Assembly: GCF_037479095.1 (NCBI RefSeq)
Contig: NZ_JBBGZW010000001.1
Span: 2,976,001 to 3,040,000 of the forward strand
Direction of reading: 5' to 3'
Source of the DNA: Pantoea nemavictus
GTDB lineage: Bacteria; Pseudomonadota; Gammaproteobacteria; Enterobacterales; Enterobacteriaceae
DNA: 64,000 nt
Of the stretch, positions 56,801 to 64,000 are shown in pieces. The notes under the pieces were generated by a model. It did not search any database and was not told the DNA's origin. It saw only the letters and a list, made by a program, of their open reading frames with translations. Each line of letters starts with the position of its first letter. The first letter of the stretch is position 1. The translations under genes and the position numbers were made by a program.

Positions 56801-57184
56801 TCAGCTCATTAAGCTGACCTGTGCTGCAACAATTCGCCACCCGTCCGGCATCCGGACCCACGTCTGTTGTTGACGCCCAATCTTCTCCACGCCCTCGCGC
56901 GTAAACTCCGTACTGCACACCGCATAATCATCACCAAAAGTGGTGATCATCGTATTGCGCAGCGTACGATCCAGGCCTTTTGACGGGCGCGCGGCGCGAA
57001 ACGCGCGGATCTCGTCGATGCCATACAGATTCTCGCCCGCGCCGAGGCGCACGGTGCGTGGGTCGTGCCAGAACAGTTCATCCAGCACCGCGACGTCATT
57101 GCTAATCAGCGCTTGCTCGTAACGGTAAAAGGCGGCGGTGACTTCGGCGAGTATCACCGGGCGGTCGATATCTTCAGGTGTCAT
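56801..57184 (-). CDS. hpxZ: HpxZ/AtzH-like NTF2-fold protein (DUF3225)
   Basis: 127 residues. NTF2-like cone fold family associated with amidase operons (YRYEQALISNDVAVLDELFWHDPRTVRLGAGENLYG). Biochemical role is not firmly known. Start is 2 bp after the hpxY stop; last gene of hpxWXYZ. Confidence 0.87.
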   Translation of the reverse strand: MTPEDIDRPVILAEVTAAFYRYEQALISNDVAVLDELFWHDPRTVRLGAGENLYGIDEIRAFRAARPSKGLDRTLRNTMITTFGDDYAVCSTEFTREGVEKIGRQQQTWVRMPDGWRIVAAQVSLMS

Positions 57185-57186
57185 CT

Positions 57187-58584
57187 TCAGGCGTCCATTA
57201 AGGTGGTTTGTGGCAGCGTCAGCCCCTGCTGTTGCAGCGCCCAGGCGGCGCGCAGTGCCAGATGTTCTTTAAACGGTGCGGCGATCAATTGCAAACCAAT
57301 TGGCAAGCCGCTGGCGGTGTGCAGCGGTACGGTGCACACCGGTAAGCCGAGGAAGGAGATCGGCTGGGTGAGCATGCCCATGCTGGCACGCGTCGGCAAA
57401 TCCTGGCCGTTGATGTGAATGGTTTCCTGACCGATGGTGGTGGCGGTGCACGGCGTGGCAGGAGCGATCAGCACATCGAACTGCTCAAACAGCGGTAGCA
57501 CCTGCTGCTGGAAGTGACGGCGGAAACGCTGTGCCTGTACATACCACGCCGAGGGCAGCATTGCGCCAGCCAACAAGCGTTCACGCGAATTAGGCTCGAA
57601 CTGCTCCGGTTGGGTGCGCAGCGCTGGCAAGTAGTGATTGCCGCCTTCCGCAGCGGTCATGATAAAGGCCGCCGAACGCGCGATTTCAGCATTCGGTAGA
57701 GTCACTTCGTCTAACGCATTCAGCGCCTTAGCCACAACCGCGACGGCAGCGCGCGCTTCATCGCTGCACCAGGTTGAGAAGAAACCACCGAGTACTGCGC
57801 TGCGCACGCCTTCTGCGCCGTGGCGCAGTACATCGCTGACCGGCGCAACCGGCTGGGCGGCCTGGAAGGCATCGCTGGCATCCGCGCCTTGCAGAGTGTC
57901 ATACACCAGACCTAAATCTTCCACCGAACGGGCAAACGGGCCGATGTGATCGAGGCTGGCGACAAACGGATGGCTGCCGCTACGCGACAAGCGACCAAAG
58001 GTCGGTTTTAAACCGAAGATACCGCACAGCGAAGCGGGCACGCGGATCGAACCGTTGGTGTCGGTGCCGAGTGAAAAATGCACCAAACCCGCCGCCACCG
58101 CTGCCGCTGAACCGCCGGATGAGCCGCCCGCTACGCGGGTTAAATCGCGTGGATTGTGTGTAGCGCCGTAATGGGTATTTTCGGTGGTAAAGCCGTAGGC
58201 AAAGGCGTCCATATTCAGCATGCCGGAGAGCAGCGCGCCGGACTGGCGCAGTTTGCTTACCGCCCAGGCATCCTGACGCGCCGCCGCGCGATCGCTGAAC
58301 AGGCTGGCACCGGCTAAGGTGCTGTGTCCGGCGACATCAAACAGGTTTTTCACCGCGTAGGGGATGCCGGCCAACGGCGGTAATGCGTCGCCGCGCTGGC
58401 GTTGCTGATCAATTTGCTCGGCCTCACGTAACATGCGCTGGCCAGTCACTTCGGTCCAGGCATTGAGCGCCGGATTATGTTGCTCAATCGCCGCTAGCGT
58501 TGTTTGCGCGATCTCGCGGGCGCTGATTTCGCCCTTGCGCAGCGCCTGCTGTAGGGCGTTAATCGAGAGTGACGACAGTTTCAT
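57187..58584 (-). CDS. hpxY: AtzE/HpxY-type amidase (amidase signature family)
   Basis: 465 residues. Ser-cisSer-Lys amidase with Lys79 (GIPYAVKNLFDVAGH), Ser155 (GGSSGGSAA) and Ser179 (TDTNGSIRVPAS). Related to AtzE, the 1-carboxybiuret hydrolase, which works with a small AtzG subunit; hpxX here is that type. Substrate in purine breakdown is inferred, not proven. The longer frame to 58749 is ignored: ATG 58584 matches the family and overlaps hpxX by ATGA. Confidence 0.9.
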   Translation of the reverse strand: MKLSSLSINALQQALRKGEISAREIAQTTLAAIEQHNPALNAWTEVTGQRMLREAEQIDQQRQRGDALPPLAGIPYAVKNLFDVAGHSTLAGASLFSDRAAARQDAWAVSKLRQSGALLSGMLNMDAFAYGFTTENTHYGATHNPRDLTRVAGGSSGGSAAAVAAGLVHFSLGTDTNGSIRVPASLCGIFGLKPTFGRLSRSGSHPFVASLDHIGPFARSVEDLGLVYDTLQGADASDAFQAAQPVAPVSDVLRHGAEGVRSAVLGGFFSTWCSDEARAAVAVVAKALNALDEVTLPNAEIARSAAFIMTAAEGGNHYLPALRTQPEQFEPNSRERLLAGAMLPSAWYVQAQRFRRHFQQQVLPLFEQFDVLIAPATPCTATTIGQETIHINGQDLPTRASMGMLTQPISFLGLPVCTVPLHTASGLPIGLQLIAAPFKEHLALRAAWALQQQGLTLPQTTLMDA

Positions 58585-58766
58585 GGATGGTACACTCCTG
58601 CCACTTCCAGCCGATCGTCGAGCGGCAGCGCCATCAGCGGCTCGGCCATCGCGGCGATGCGGTTGAACTGTGTCAGCAGCTCGGCACGGCGCGCGTCGTC
58701 CAGCTCCAGTGCCAGTATCTGCTCCATTTGGGCGATATAGGTGGCCCAATCCGGTTGTTTGCTCAT
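58581..58766 (-). CDS. hpxX: HpxX, small AtzG-like subunit (DUF4089)
   Basis: 61 residues. Short helical protein (DWATYIAQMEQILALELDDARRAELLTQFNRIAAMAEPLM), like AtzG, which forms a complex with AtzE amidase. Start is 12 bp after the hpxW stop and its end overlaps hpxY by 4 bp, favouring equimolar synthesis. Confidence 0.85.
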   Translation of the reverse strand: MSKQPDWATYIAQMEQILALELDDARRAELLTQFNRIAAMAEPLMALPLDDRLEVAGVYHP

Positions 58767-58778
58767 AAAAAATCTCCG

Positions 58779-60365
58779 TTAGAAACCGGCGGCGCTGCCG
58801 TTGCTGCGCGGATCAAACGCGCCTTCCAGCATGCCGTTGTTGTGTCGCACGATCGCACCCGCATGGCCGACCACTTCACTGAAATCAGGCAGCAGTTCCA
58901 CCTCATGGCCGAGCGCGCGCAGCTGCTGCAGCGTTTCCGGCGCGATGCGAGCTTCCAGCTTGAGTGAATCCGATGATTGTCCCCACGTGCGCCCCAGCAG
59001 CCAGCGCGGCGCACTCACCGCCTGTTGCAGAGGATGCCCCTGAATCACATGGCGGGTGAAAATCGCCGCCTGGGTTTGTGGCTGGCCGTCGCCGCCCATC
59101 GATCCATACACCATGGTGCGGCCATCTTTAAGACGCGCGGCGGCAGGATTTAGCGTGTGGAACGGCTGTTTGCCCGGCTGCAGCGCCAGCAGATGATCGG
59201 GCTGCAGGCTGAACGCAGCGCCACGGTTTTGCCAGGTGATGCCGGTGCCGGGCAGCACCACACCGCTGCCAAATTCGTGGTAGATGCTCTGGATAAAGGA
59301 AACCGCCAGCCCGCTGCTGTCCATCACGCCCATCCACACCGTGTCGCCGGGTCCGCGCCCGGTGCCCCACGGCGCAGCTTGCTGCTCATCCACCTGCGCC
59401 GCCAGCGTGCTGAGATGCGCATCATCCAGCAGGCTTTGTATATCAACGTCGATATGGCGCGGATCGGTAATGTGCTGGTCGCGCAGCGCAAAGGCTTTTT
59501 TGGTGGCTTCGACGATGCGGTGCACGGTTTGCGCCTCATCGGCGCCCGCCATATCCAGCCGATCGGTGATGCCGAGGATTGCCAGCGACACCAAACCCTG
59601 GGTCGGCGGCGTCATATTCCAGATATCGCCTTCGCTGTGCGCCAGATGCAGCGGCGTGCAGCGGCGGGCGTGGTGCGTCTGCAAATCTTCCAGCGTGATC
59701 GGCATACCGAGCGCGGTCATTTCGCGCGCCAGATGATGTGCCAGTTCACCGCGATAAAAACTCTCCAGCCCGTGATCGCACAGCATGCTCAGCGTATTGG
59801 CCAGCGCCGGTTGGGTGAAGCGGCTGCCTGCGGCGGGCACGCTGCCGTCCGGTAAGTAAGTGGCGGCAAAACCGGGCTGATGCTGCAGTTCATGCTGCTT
59901 GGCGGCGGTGGCAGCGGCTTGCGAAGCGGTGACTGGAATCCCGTCGGCAGCATAGCGAATCGCATCGCGCAGCAGGCGCGTTAATGGCATCGGCGCAGCA
60001 CCCAGTTCCTGCGCCAGCGTTAATGCCTCCTGCCAGCCGCTGACGGTGCCGGCGACGGTTAATGCGGCTTTCGGGCCGCGATGCGGAATATGGGTTTCAC
60101 CGTGATAGAAATCGAGGTGCGCCAGCGTTCCCGCTGCGCCGCTGGCGTCAATGGCGATCGGATCGCCATTCGGCGGCACGATCAGCCAGAAGCCGTCGCC
60201 GCCTAAGCCATTCATGTGGGGATAAACCACGGCGATGGTGGCAGCCGCGGCGACCATCGCCTCAATTGCGCTGCCGCCTTCACGCAGCACCGCTAATGCG
60301 CTTTCGCTGGCGAGATGATGCGGCGTAACGGCCATGCCTAACGGCGCCATGTTGCTCTGTATCAT
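58779..60365 (-). CDS. hpxW: Gamma-glutamyltransferase-fold oxamate amidohydrolase
   Basis: 528 residues. N-terminal-nucleophile hydrolase of the GGT family that self-cleaves before Thr342 (GPGDTVWMGVMD) into large and small subunits. Other family features: HHLASESALAVLREGGSAIEAMVAAA and MNGLGGDGFWLI. In Klebsiella HpxW hydrolyses oxamate formed during uric-acid breakdown. No signal peptide, so cytosolic, unlike true GGT. Confidence 0.9.
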   Translation of the reverse strand: MIQSNMAPLGMAVTPHHLASESALAVLREGGSAIEAMVAAAATIAVVYPHMNGLGGDGFWLIVPPNGDPIAIDASGAAGTLAHLDFYHGETHIPHRGPKAALTVAGTVSGWQEALTLAQELGAAPMPLTRLLRDAIRYAADGIPVTASQAAATAAKQHELQHQPGFAATYLPDGSVPAAGSRFTQPALANTLSMLCDHGLESFYRGELAHHLAREMTALGMPITLEDLQTHHARRCTPLHLAHSEGDIWNMTPPTQGLVSLAILGITDRLDMAGADEAQTVHRIVEATKKAFALRDQHITDPRHIDVDIQSLLDDAHLSTLAAQVDEQQAAPWGTGRGPGDTVWMGVMDSSGLAVSFIQSIYHEFGSGVVLPGTGITWQNRGAAFSLQPDHLLALQPGKQPFHTLNPAAARLKDGRTMVYGSMGGDGQPQTQAAIFTRHVIQGHPLQQAVSAPRWLLGRTWGQSSDSLKLEARIAPETLQQLRALGHEVELLPDFSEVVGHAGAIVRHNNGMLEGAFDPRSNGSAAGF

Positions 60366-60408
60366 AGTGATTTCTTCTCTTGTTCTTTTGTGAGCACGCT
60401 GTTTAATC

Positions 60409-60472
60409 CCCGCACATTCCGTAGCGGCGCGATTTATCGCGCAATAAATTGCGCCGCTACGGAATGTGCGGG
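60409..60472. repeat. 64-bp palindromic element with 22-bp perfect arms
   Basis: Left arm 60409-60430 (CCCGCACATTCCGTAGCG...) and right arm 60451-60472 are exact reverse complements. The 20-bp centre (ATTTAT/ATAAAT) continues the symmetry. It lies between the divergent hpxW and hpxU starts. Confidence 0.9.
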
Positions 60473-60592
60473 TTTATGCGCACCTGGCAGATACTGCACA
60501 AAACTAAGCAAGAGCTGTTCCAGTTTTGGTCGGACATCAATCTGGATCGATTTATGCTAGCTTGTGGTGAAACGAAAGTTACAGGACCGATG

Positions 60593-61432
60593 ATGAAACA
60601 ACTTGATGAACGCCTTCGTAGTCACTACCCGCAATTGTCGCCGCAGGAGCAGCGCATTGCCGACTTCGTGTTTGACCATTTTGATGATCTGATCAGCTAT
60701 AACAGCGCCGAACTGGCGCGACTGAGCGGGGTGTCAAAGGCCACGGTGAGCCGTTTGTTCAAGCGTCTCGGTTACGAGAAATACAAGGACATGCGCGATG
60801 AGCTGCGCATCCTGCGCCAGAGCGGTATGCCGCTCACCGACAACCGCGATGCGGTGCAGGGCAACACCTTGCTGTCGCGCCACTATAAACAAGAGATGGC
60901 CAACCTGACGCAGTGGGTCAACAGCATCGATCCGCAGCAGTTCGGTGAGGTGATTGCGGCGCTGGGCGTGGCTAAACGGGTGTTTATCATCGGCATGCGT
61001 AACGCCTATCCGGTGGCGCTGCACCTGCGTCAGCAGCTGATGCAGGCGCGTCCGCAGGTGCACGTCCTGCCGCAGCCGGGCCAGACGCTGGGCGAGGAGC
61101 TGGTGGATATAACGCCGGAGGATATCGTAGTGGTGATGGCGTTTCGTCGCCGTCCACGCATCATTCGTCCGCTGATGCAGCAGCTGCAGCAGAGCCACAT
61201 TCCGGTGCTGGCGCTGTGTGAGCCGCAGGCGCAGGGCATCATTACGCTGGCGAGCTGGCAGCTGTGCGCACCGCTCGACAGCGTTTCCGCCTTTGACAGT
61301 TACGCCTCCGCCATGAGCCTGATTAATCTGCTGGCCAACGCCTTGCTGCATGAAATGTTGTCGCAGGGGCGTCAGCGCATCCACCAAATCGCCGATCTTT
61401 ATCAGCATCTCGACGAGCTGGAACACCGTTAA
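60593..61432 (+). CDS. hpxU: RpiR-family regulator
   Basis: 279 residues. N-terminal HTH_6 domain (LSPQEQRIADFVFDHFDDLISYNSAELARLSGVSKATVSRLFKRLGYEKYKDMRDEL) and a C-terminal SIS phosphosugar-type domain. Place and type fit the Klebsiella RpiR repressor HpxU. The frame opens at 60449 inside the palindrome; ATG 60590 or 60593, with AGGA upstream, is preferred because the family starts just before the HTH. Divergent from hpxWXYZ, upstream of the ABC genes. Confidence 0.86.
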   Translation: MKQLDERLRSHYPQLSPQEQRIADFVFDHFDDLISYNSAELARLSGVSKATVSRLFKRLGYEKYKDMRDELRILRQSGMPLTDNRDAVQGNTLLSRHYKQEMANLTQWVNSIDPQQFGEVIAALGVAKRVFIIGMRNAYPVALHLRQQLMQARPQVHVLPQPGQTLGEELVDITPEDIVVVMAFRRRPRIIRPLMQQLQQSHIPVLALCEPQAQGIITLASWQLCAPLDSVSAFDSYASAMSLINLLANALLHEMLSQGRQRIHQIADLYQHLDELEHR

Positions 61433-61478
61433 CGGGCGCCACTATGGTGCATTGCACTGTTTTGGATCGTTAACTCCC

Positions 61479-61502
61479 ACGGGCGCTATGCCCGTTTTTT
61501 TC
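61479..61502 (+). terminator. hpxU terminator
   Basis: ACGGGC (61479-61484), 5-nt loop, GCCCGT (61490-61495), then a run of T. Isolates the regulator from the transporter operon. Confidence 0.88.
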
Positions 61503-61556
61503 GCCTTGTATTCAGTAAAACCTCAATTTTTCCGCTTTCTTTCCCTGACACTGCGG

Positions 61557-61573
61557 TTGGCACATTAGTTGCA
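61557..61573 (+). promoter_or_regulatory. Sigma-54 promoter of the ABC transporter operon
   Basis: TTGGCACATTAGTTGCA: the -24 TTGGCAC and -12 TTGCA match the consensus fully, with GG (61559-61560) and GC (61571-61572) 10 bp apart. Start would be near 61584, 41 nt before the first gene. Sigma-54 needs an enhancer protein, most likely NtrC, so transport should rise under nitrogen limitation. Confidence 0.85.
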
Positions 61574-61624
61574 GAATGATTCATCAAGAATCTTTTGTTT
61601 CACGTAAACTCACCGGGGTGCATA

Positions 61625-62410
61625 ATGAAAAAAGTATTATTGGCGGTAGCGGGCACGGCTTTGCTGATGGCGCAGGTCGGTAGCGCGATGGCCGATCAGT
61701 TGCAGGATATCCAGAAGCGCGGCGTGATTCGCGTAGCGGTACCGCAGGATTTCCCGCCGTTCGGCTCGGTGGGCACCGATTTGCAGCCGCAGGGCTACGA
61801 TATCGACATGGCGAAGTACCTTGCCAAACAGATGAAACTGAAGTTGCAGCTGGTGCCGGTTTCCAGTGCCAACCGCGTACCGTATCTGCAAACCGATAAA
61901 GTCGATCTGGTGATCTCCAGTATGGGCAAAAACGCCGAGCGCGAAAAAGTGATCGATTTCACCCGCGCCTACGCGCCGTTCTTCCTTGGCGTGTTTGGTC
62001 CGAAAGGCGACACGCTGAAAGATGCGGCGGCGCTAAGCGGCAAATCCATCGGCGTAACGCGCGGTGCGGTAGAAGACATGGTATTGAGCGATATCGCGCC
62101 GAAAGAGGCGCAGGTGAAACGTTATGAAGATAACAACACCACGCTGTCAGCTTATCTCTCTGGCCAGGTGCAGTATGTCGCCACCGGTAACCTGGTGGTA
62201 GCCGCGATTGCGCGCCAGAACGCTGAAAAAGCGCCGGTTGCTCAGTTCATGTTGAAAGATTCACCGTGCTACATCGGCCTGAAAAAAGATGAGCCGGCGC
62301 TAAAAGAGAAAGTGAATGCGCTGATTGAGCAGGGCATCAAAGACGGCACGCTGAACAAGCTGTCGGAAGAGTGGCTGAAAGCGCCGCTGCCAGCCAACCT
62401 CGGCGCATAA
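61625..62410 (+). CDS. Family 3 amino-acid-type substrate-binding protein
   Basis: 261 residues. Signal peptide MKKVLLAVAGTALLMAQVGSAMA, then the SBP_bac_3 fold (KRGVIRVAVPQDFPPFGS, QGYDIDMAKYLAKQMKL, DLVISSMGKNAEREKVIDFT). Periplasmic. Next to hpxU it probably captures a purine-breakdown intermediate such as allantoate or a ureido compound, as suggested for Klebsiella hpxFGHI. A polar amino acid is the alternative. ATG 61625 is chosen over 61595 for the signal peptide. Confidence 0.9.
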   Translation: MKKVLLAVAGTALLMAQVGSAMADQLQDIQKRGVIRVAVPQDFPPFGSVGTDLQPQGYDIDMAKYLAKQMKLKLQLVPVSSANRVPYLQTDKVDLVISSMGKNAEREKVIDFTRAYAPFFLGVFGPKGDTLKDAAALSGKSIGVTRGAVEDMVLSDIAPKEAQVKRYEDNNTTLSAYLSGQVQYVATGNLVVAAIARQNAEKAPVAQFMLKDSPCYIGLKKDEPALKEKVNALIEQGIKDGTLNKLSEEWLKAPLPANLGA

Positions 62411-62413
62411 AAC

Positions 62414-63079
62414 ATGGGGCAACTTAACTTTGCCGATCTCTGGCCACATTGGCCAGAGCTGCTGGCCGGGCTGTGGGTCACCGTTCAGATCACCGTGCTC
62501 GCCACCGTGGGCGGCGTTAGCCTCGGCATTCTCGGCGCGGCGTTGCGCAGCGGTAAACCGAGCTGGGCGAGCCGCCTCTGGGGCGTGTACGTTGAACTGA
62601 TTCGTAATACGCCGTTTGTGGTGCAGCTGTTTTTTATCGTCTTTGGTTTGCCCAATCTTGGTATGAAACTGACGGCGGGCGAAGCCGCACTGCTGGCGAT
62701 GTTGATTAACCTCGGTGCCTACAGCACCGAAATTATTCGCGCCGGGATTCAGGTGACGCCGCGCGGGCAATGGGAAGCGGGGCGCGTGCTGGGCTTAACC
62801 CGTACGCAAACCTTTATCCGCGTGGTATTACCGCCGTCGCTGCAGCGCATTTATCCGGCGCTGGTGAGCCAGTGCATCATTGTTATGCTCGGATCATCGG
62901 TGGTATCGCAGGTGTCGTATGAAGAGTTGACCTTCGCCGCCAACCTGATTCAGTCGCGCACCTTTTTGAGTTTTGAAGTCTATTTCGTGACCACGCTGAT
63001 CTATCTGGCGTTGTCGATTGCCATGCGCCAACTGCTGCTGGCGCTGGGACGTAAATGGTTAGGAGCGCAGCCGGCATGA
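62414..63079 (+). CDS. Polar amino-acid-type ABC transporter permease (first)
   Basis: 221 residues, HisM/GlnP type, with several membrane segments and the EAA loop (QWEAGRVLGLTRTQTFIRVVLPPSLQRIYPAL). Follows the binding protein by 3 bp and overlaps the next permease by ATGA. Forms a heterodimeric channel with it. Confidence 0.92.
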   Translation: MGQLNFADLWPHWPELLAGLWVTVQITVLATVGGVSLGILGAALRSGKPSWASRLWGVYVELIRNTPFVVQLFFIVFGLPNLGMKLTAGEAALLAMLINLGAYSTEIIRAGIQVTPRGQWEAGRVLGLTRTQTFIRVVLPPSLQRIYPALVSQCIIVMLGSSVVSQVSYEELTFAANLIQSRTFLSFEVYFVTTLIYLALSIAMRQLLLALGRKWLGAQPA

Positions 63080-63732
63080 CGACTTTTACCGACTGGGACA
63101 TCCTGCGTAACCTGCTGCTGGCGGCGCGCTGGACAATTTTACTCTCGCTGGTGGCGTTTTTCGGCGGCACGCTGGTGACCTTGCCGCTGCTGTTTATGCG
63201 CTTGCTGAAACGCAAATGGCCAATGCGCCTGGTGCGCGCTTACACCGAGCTGTTTCAGGGCACGCCGCTGCTGATGCAGCTGTTCCTCGCCTTCTTCGGC
63301 GTGGGCCTGTTCGGCATCGACGTGGCGCCCTGGACCGCCGCCTCGCTGGCATTAACGCTCTACACCAGCGCGTTTCTGGTGGATATCTGGTACGGCAGCA
63401 TTCGCGCCTTGCCAAAAGGGCAATGGGAAGCGTCGCGCTGCCTCGGCCTGACCTTCGGTCAAACGCTGTTTCGCGTGGTGGCGCCGCAGGCGATTCGTAT
63501 CGCCATCGCGCCCACGGTCGGTTTTGCCGTACAGGTGATTAAAGGCACCGCGCTGGCGTCGATTATCGGTTTTGTCGAGCTGACCAAAGCCGGCACCATT
63601 TTGAATAATGTGACGTATGAGCCCTTCAAGGTGTTTGGCCTGGTGGCGCTCGGTTACTTCCTGATGTGTTATCCGCTGTCGCGTTACAGCCAGTACCTGG
63701 AGAAAAAATTCAATGCCGCTCATCACCATTAA
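63076..63732 (+). CDS. Polar amino-acid-type ABC transporter permease (second)
   Basis: 218 residues. TELFQGTPLLMQLFLAFFGVGLFG and EAA loop QWEASRCLGLTFGQTLFRVVAPQAIRIAIAP. ATG 63076 overlaps the previous stop; the earlier in-frame start at 63055 would lie inside that gene. Its end overlaps the ATPase start by 20 bp. Confidence 0.92.
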   Translation: MTTFTDWDILRNLLLAARWTILLSLVAFFGGTLVTLPLLFMRLLKRKWPMRLVRAYTELFQGTPLLMQLFLAFFGVGLFGIDVAPWTAASLALTLYTSAFLVDIWYGSIRALPKGQWEASRCLGLTFGQTLFRVVAPQAIRIAIAPTVGFAVQVIKGTALASIIGFVELTKAGTILNNVTYEPFKVFGLVALGYFLMCYPLSRYSQYLEKKFNAAHHH

Positions 63733-64000
63733 TCAGGTACAGAAGTACTACGGCGACAACCATGTGCTGAAAGGGGTCGATCTCGACGTCGATCATGGCG
63801 AAGTGATCTCGATCATCGGTCGCAGCGGATCGGGCAAAAGTACCCTGTTGCGCTGTATGAACGGGCTGGAAGGCTATCAGGAAGGCAGCATCAAACTCGG
63901 TGGCATGACCATTACCGATCGCGAATCACAGGCGCGGGAAATTAGCCGTTCGGTTGGCATGGTGTTCCAGAACTTCAACCTGTTCCCGCACATGACGGCG
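63713..64000 (+). CDS. ABC transporter ATPase, partial (cut by window end)
   Basis: First 96 residues only. MPLITINQVQKYYGDNHVLKGVDLDVDHGEV, Walker A GRSGSGKST at residues 39-47, and Q-loop MVFQNFNLFPHMTA. GlnQ/HisP type. Too short for the open-frame minimum but clearly coding. Confidence 0.93.
   Translation, partial: MPLITINQVQKYYGDNHVLKGVDLDVDHGEVISIIGRSGSGKSTLLRCMNGLEGYQEGSIKLGGMTITDRESQAREISRSVGMVFQNFNLFPHMTA

Noticed and set aside
58587..58749. N-terminal extension of HpxY (55 residues, Gly/Ala/Arg-rich)
   Set aside because: It is the out-of-frame shadow of hpxX; ATG 58584 overlaps the hpxX stop.
60449..60592. N-terminal extension of HpxU through the palindrome
   Set aside because: The extra 48 residues are encoded partly by the repeat element and are not part of the RpiR family; an RBS-like AGGA precedes the internal ATG pair.
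61445..61457. GGTGCATTGCAC as an NtrC site upstream of the sigma-54 promoter
   Set aside because: Half-sites are in the wrong order and spacing for the NtrC pattern (GCAC...GTGC); it is only a small palindrome.

Overview
The window is a chromosomal segment of an enterobacterium, most likely Erwiniaceae and probably Pantoea. Three things point there: protein sequences very close to but distinct from Escherichia coli K-12, almost E. coli-like gene order from dapD to dnaQ, and an ERIC element. The genus is inferred from recalled similarity, since no search was run.

Layout. 1-25231 is the essential housekeeping stretch. It runs yaeH, dapD, glnD and map (minus strand), then rpsB, tsf, pyrH, frr, dxr, ispU, cdsA, rseP, bamA, skp, lpxD, fabZ, lpxA, lpxB, rnhB, dnaE and accA (plus strand). 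It joins translation, isoprenoid and undecaprenyl synthesis, phospholipid and lipid A synthesis, outer-membrane assembly, replication and fatty-acid initiation. 25571-37329 holds ldcC, a glyoxalase-fold gene (yaeR), tilS, a small periplasmic cytochrome c, rof/yaeP, arfB, proS, trmO, rcsF, the metNIQ methionine importer and gmhB. 37385-42958 is one rRNA operon (16S, tRNA-Glu, 23S, 5S, tRNA-Asp). 43128-51658 holds dkgB, yafC, an MFS exporter, yafD, mltD, gloB, yafS, rnhA, dnaQ and a second, identical tRNA-Asp.

Downstream of that tRNA-Asp (51775 to the window end) lies an accessory purine-nitrogen catabolic island like the Klebsiella hpx system. It contains an NCS1 allantoin-type permease (hpxC) divergent from a GntR regulator, an allantoin racemase-like protein and a PuuE-type allantoinase (hpxSAB). 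A reverse-strand hpxWXYZ set (gamma-glutamyltransferase-fold oxamate amidohydrolase, small AtzG-like subunit, amidase, NTF2-like protein) follows, divergent from an RpiR regulator (hpxU). The end is a polar amino-acid-type ABC transporter cut by the window edge. The transporter has a near-perfect sigma-54 promoter, and the permease/regulator gap has two GTATAC operators, so nitrogen control is likely.

The most unusual structures are non-coding. An ~860-bp mosaic repeat island sits between the convergent hpxB and hpxZ: 8-bp tandem repeats, two ~200-bp inverted arms with compensatory hairpin changes, an internal ~165-bp direct duplication and a 16-copy hexamer array. A 64-bp perfect-arm palindrome lies in the hpxW/hpxU control region, and a 127-bp ERIC element abuts the glnD stop codon. 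The 16S copy differs from the E. coli sequence (recalled) at several near-universal positions, including three in the 530 loop. That is either a real variant or a sequence error and should be checked first.
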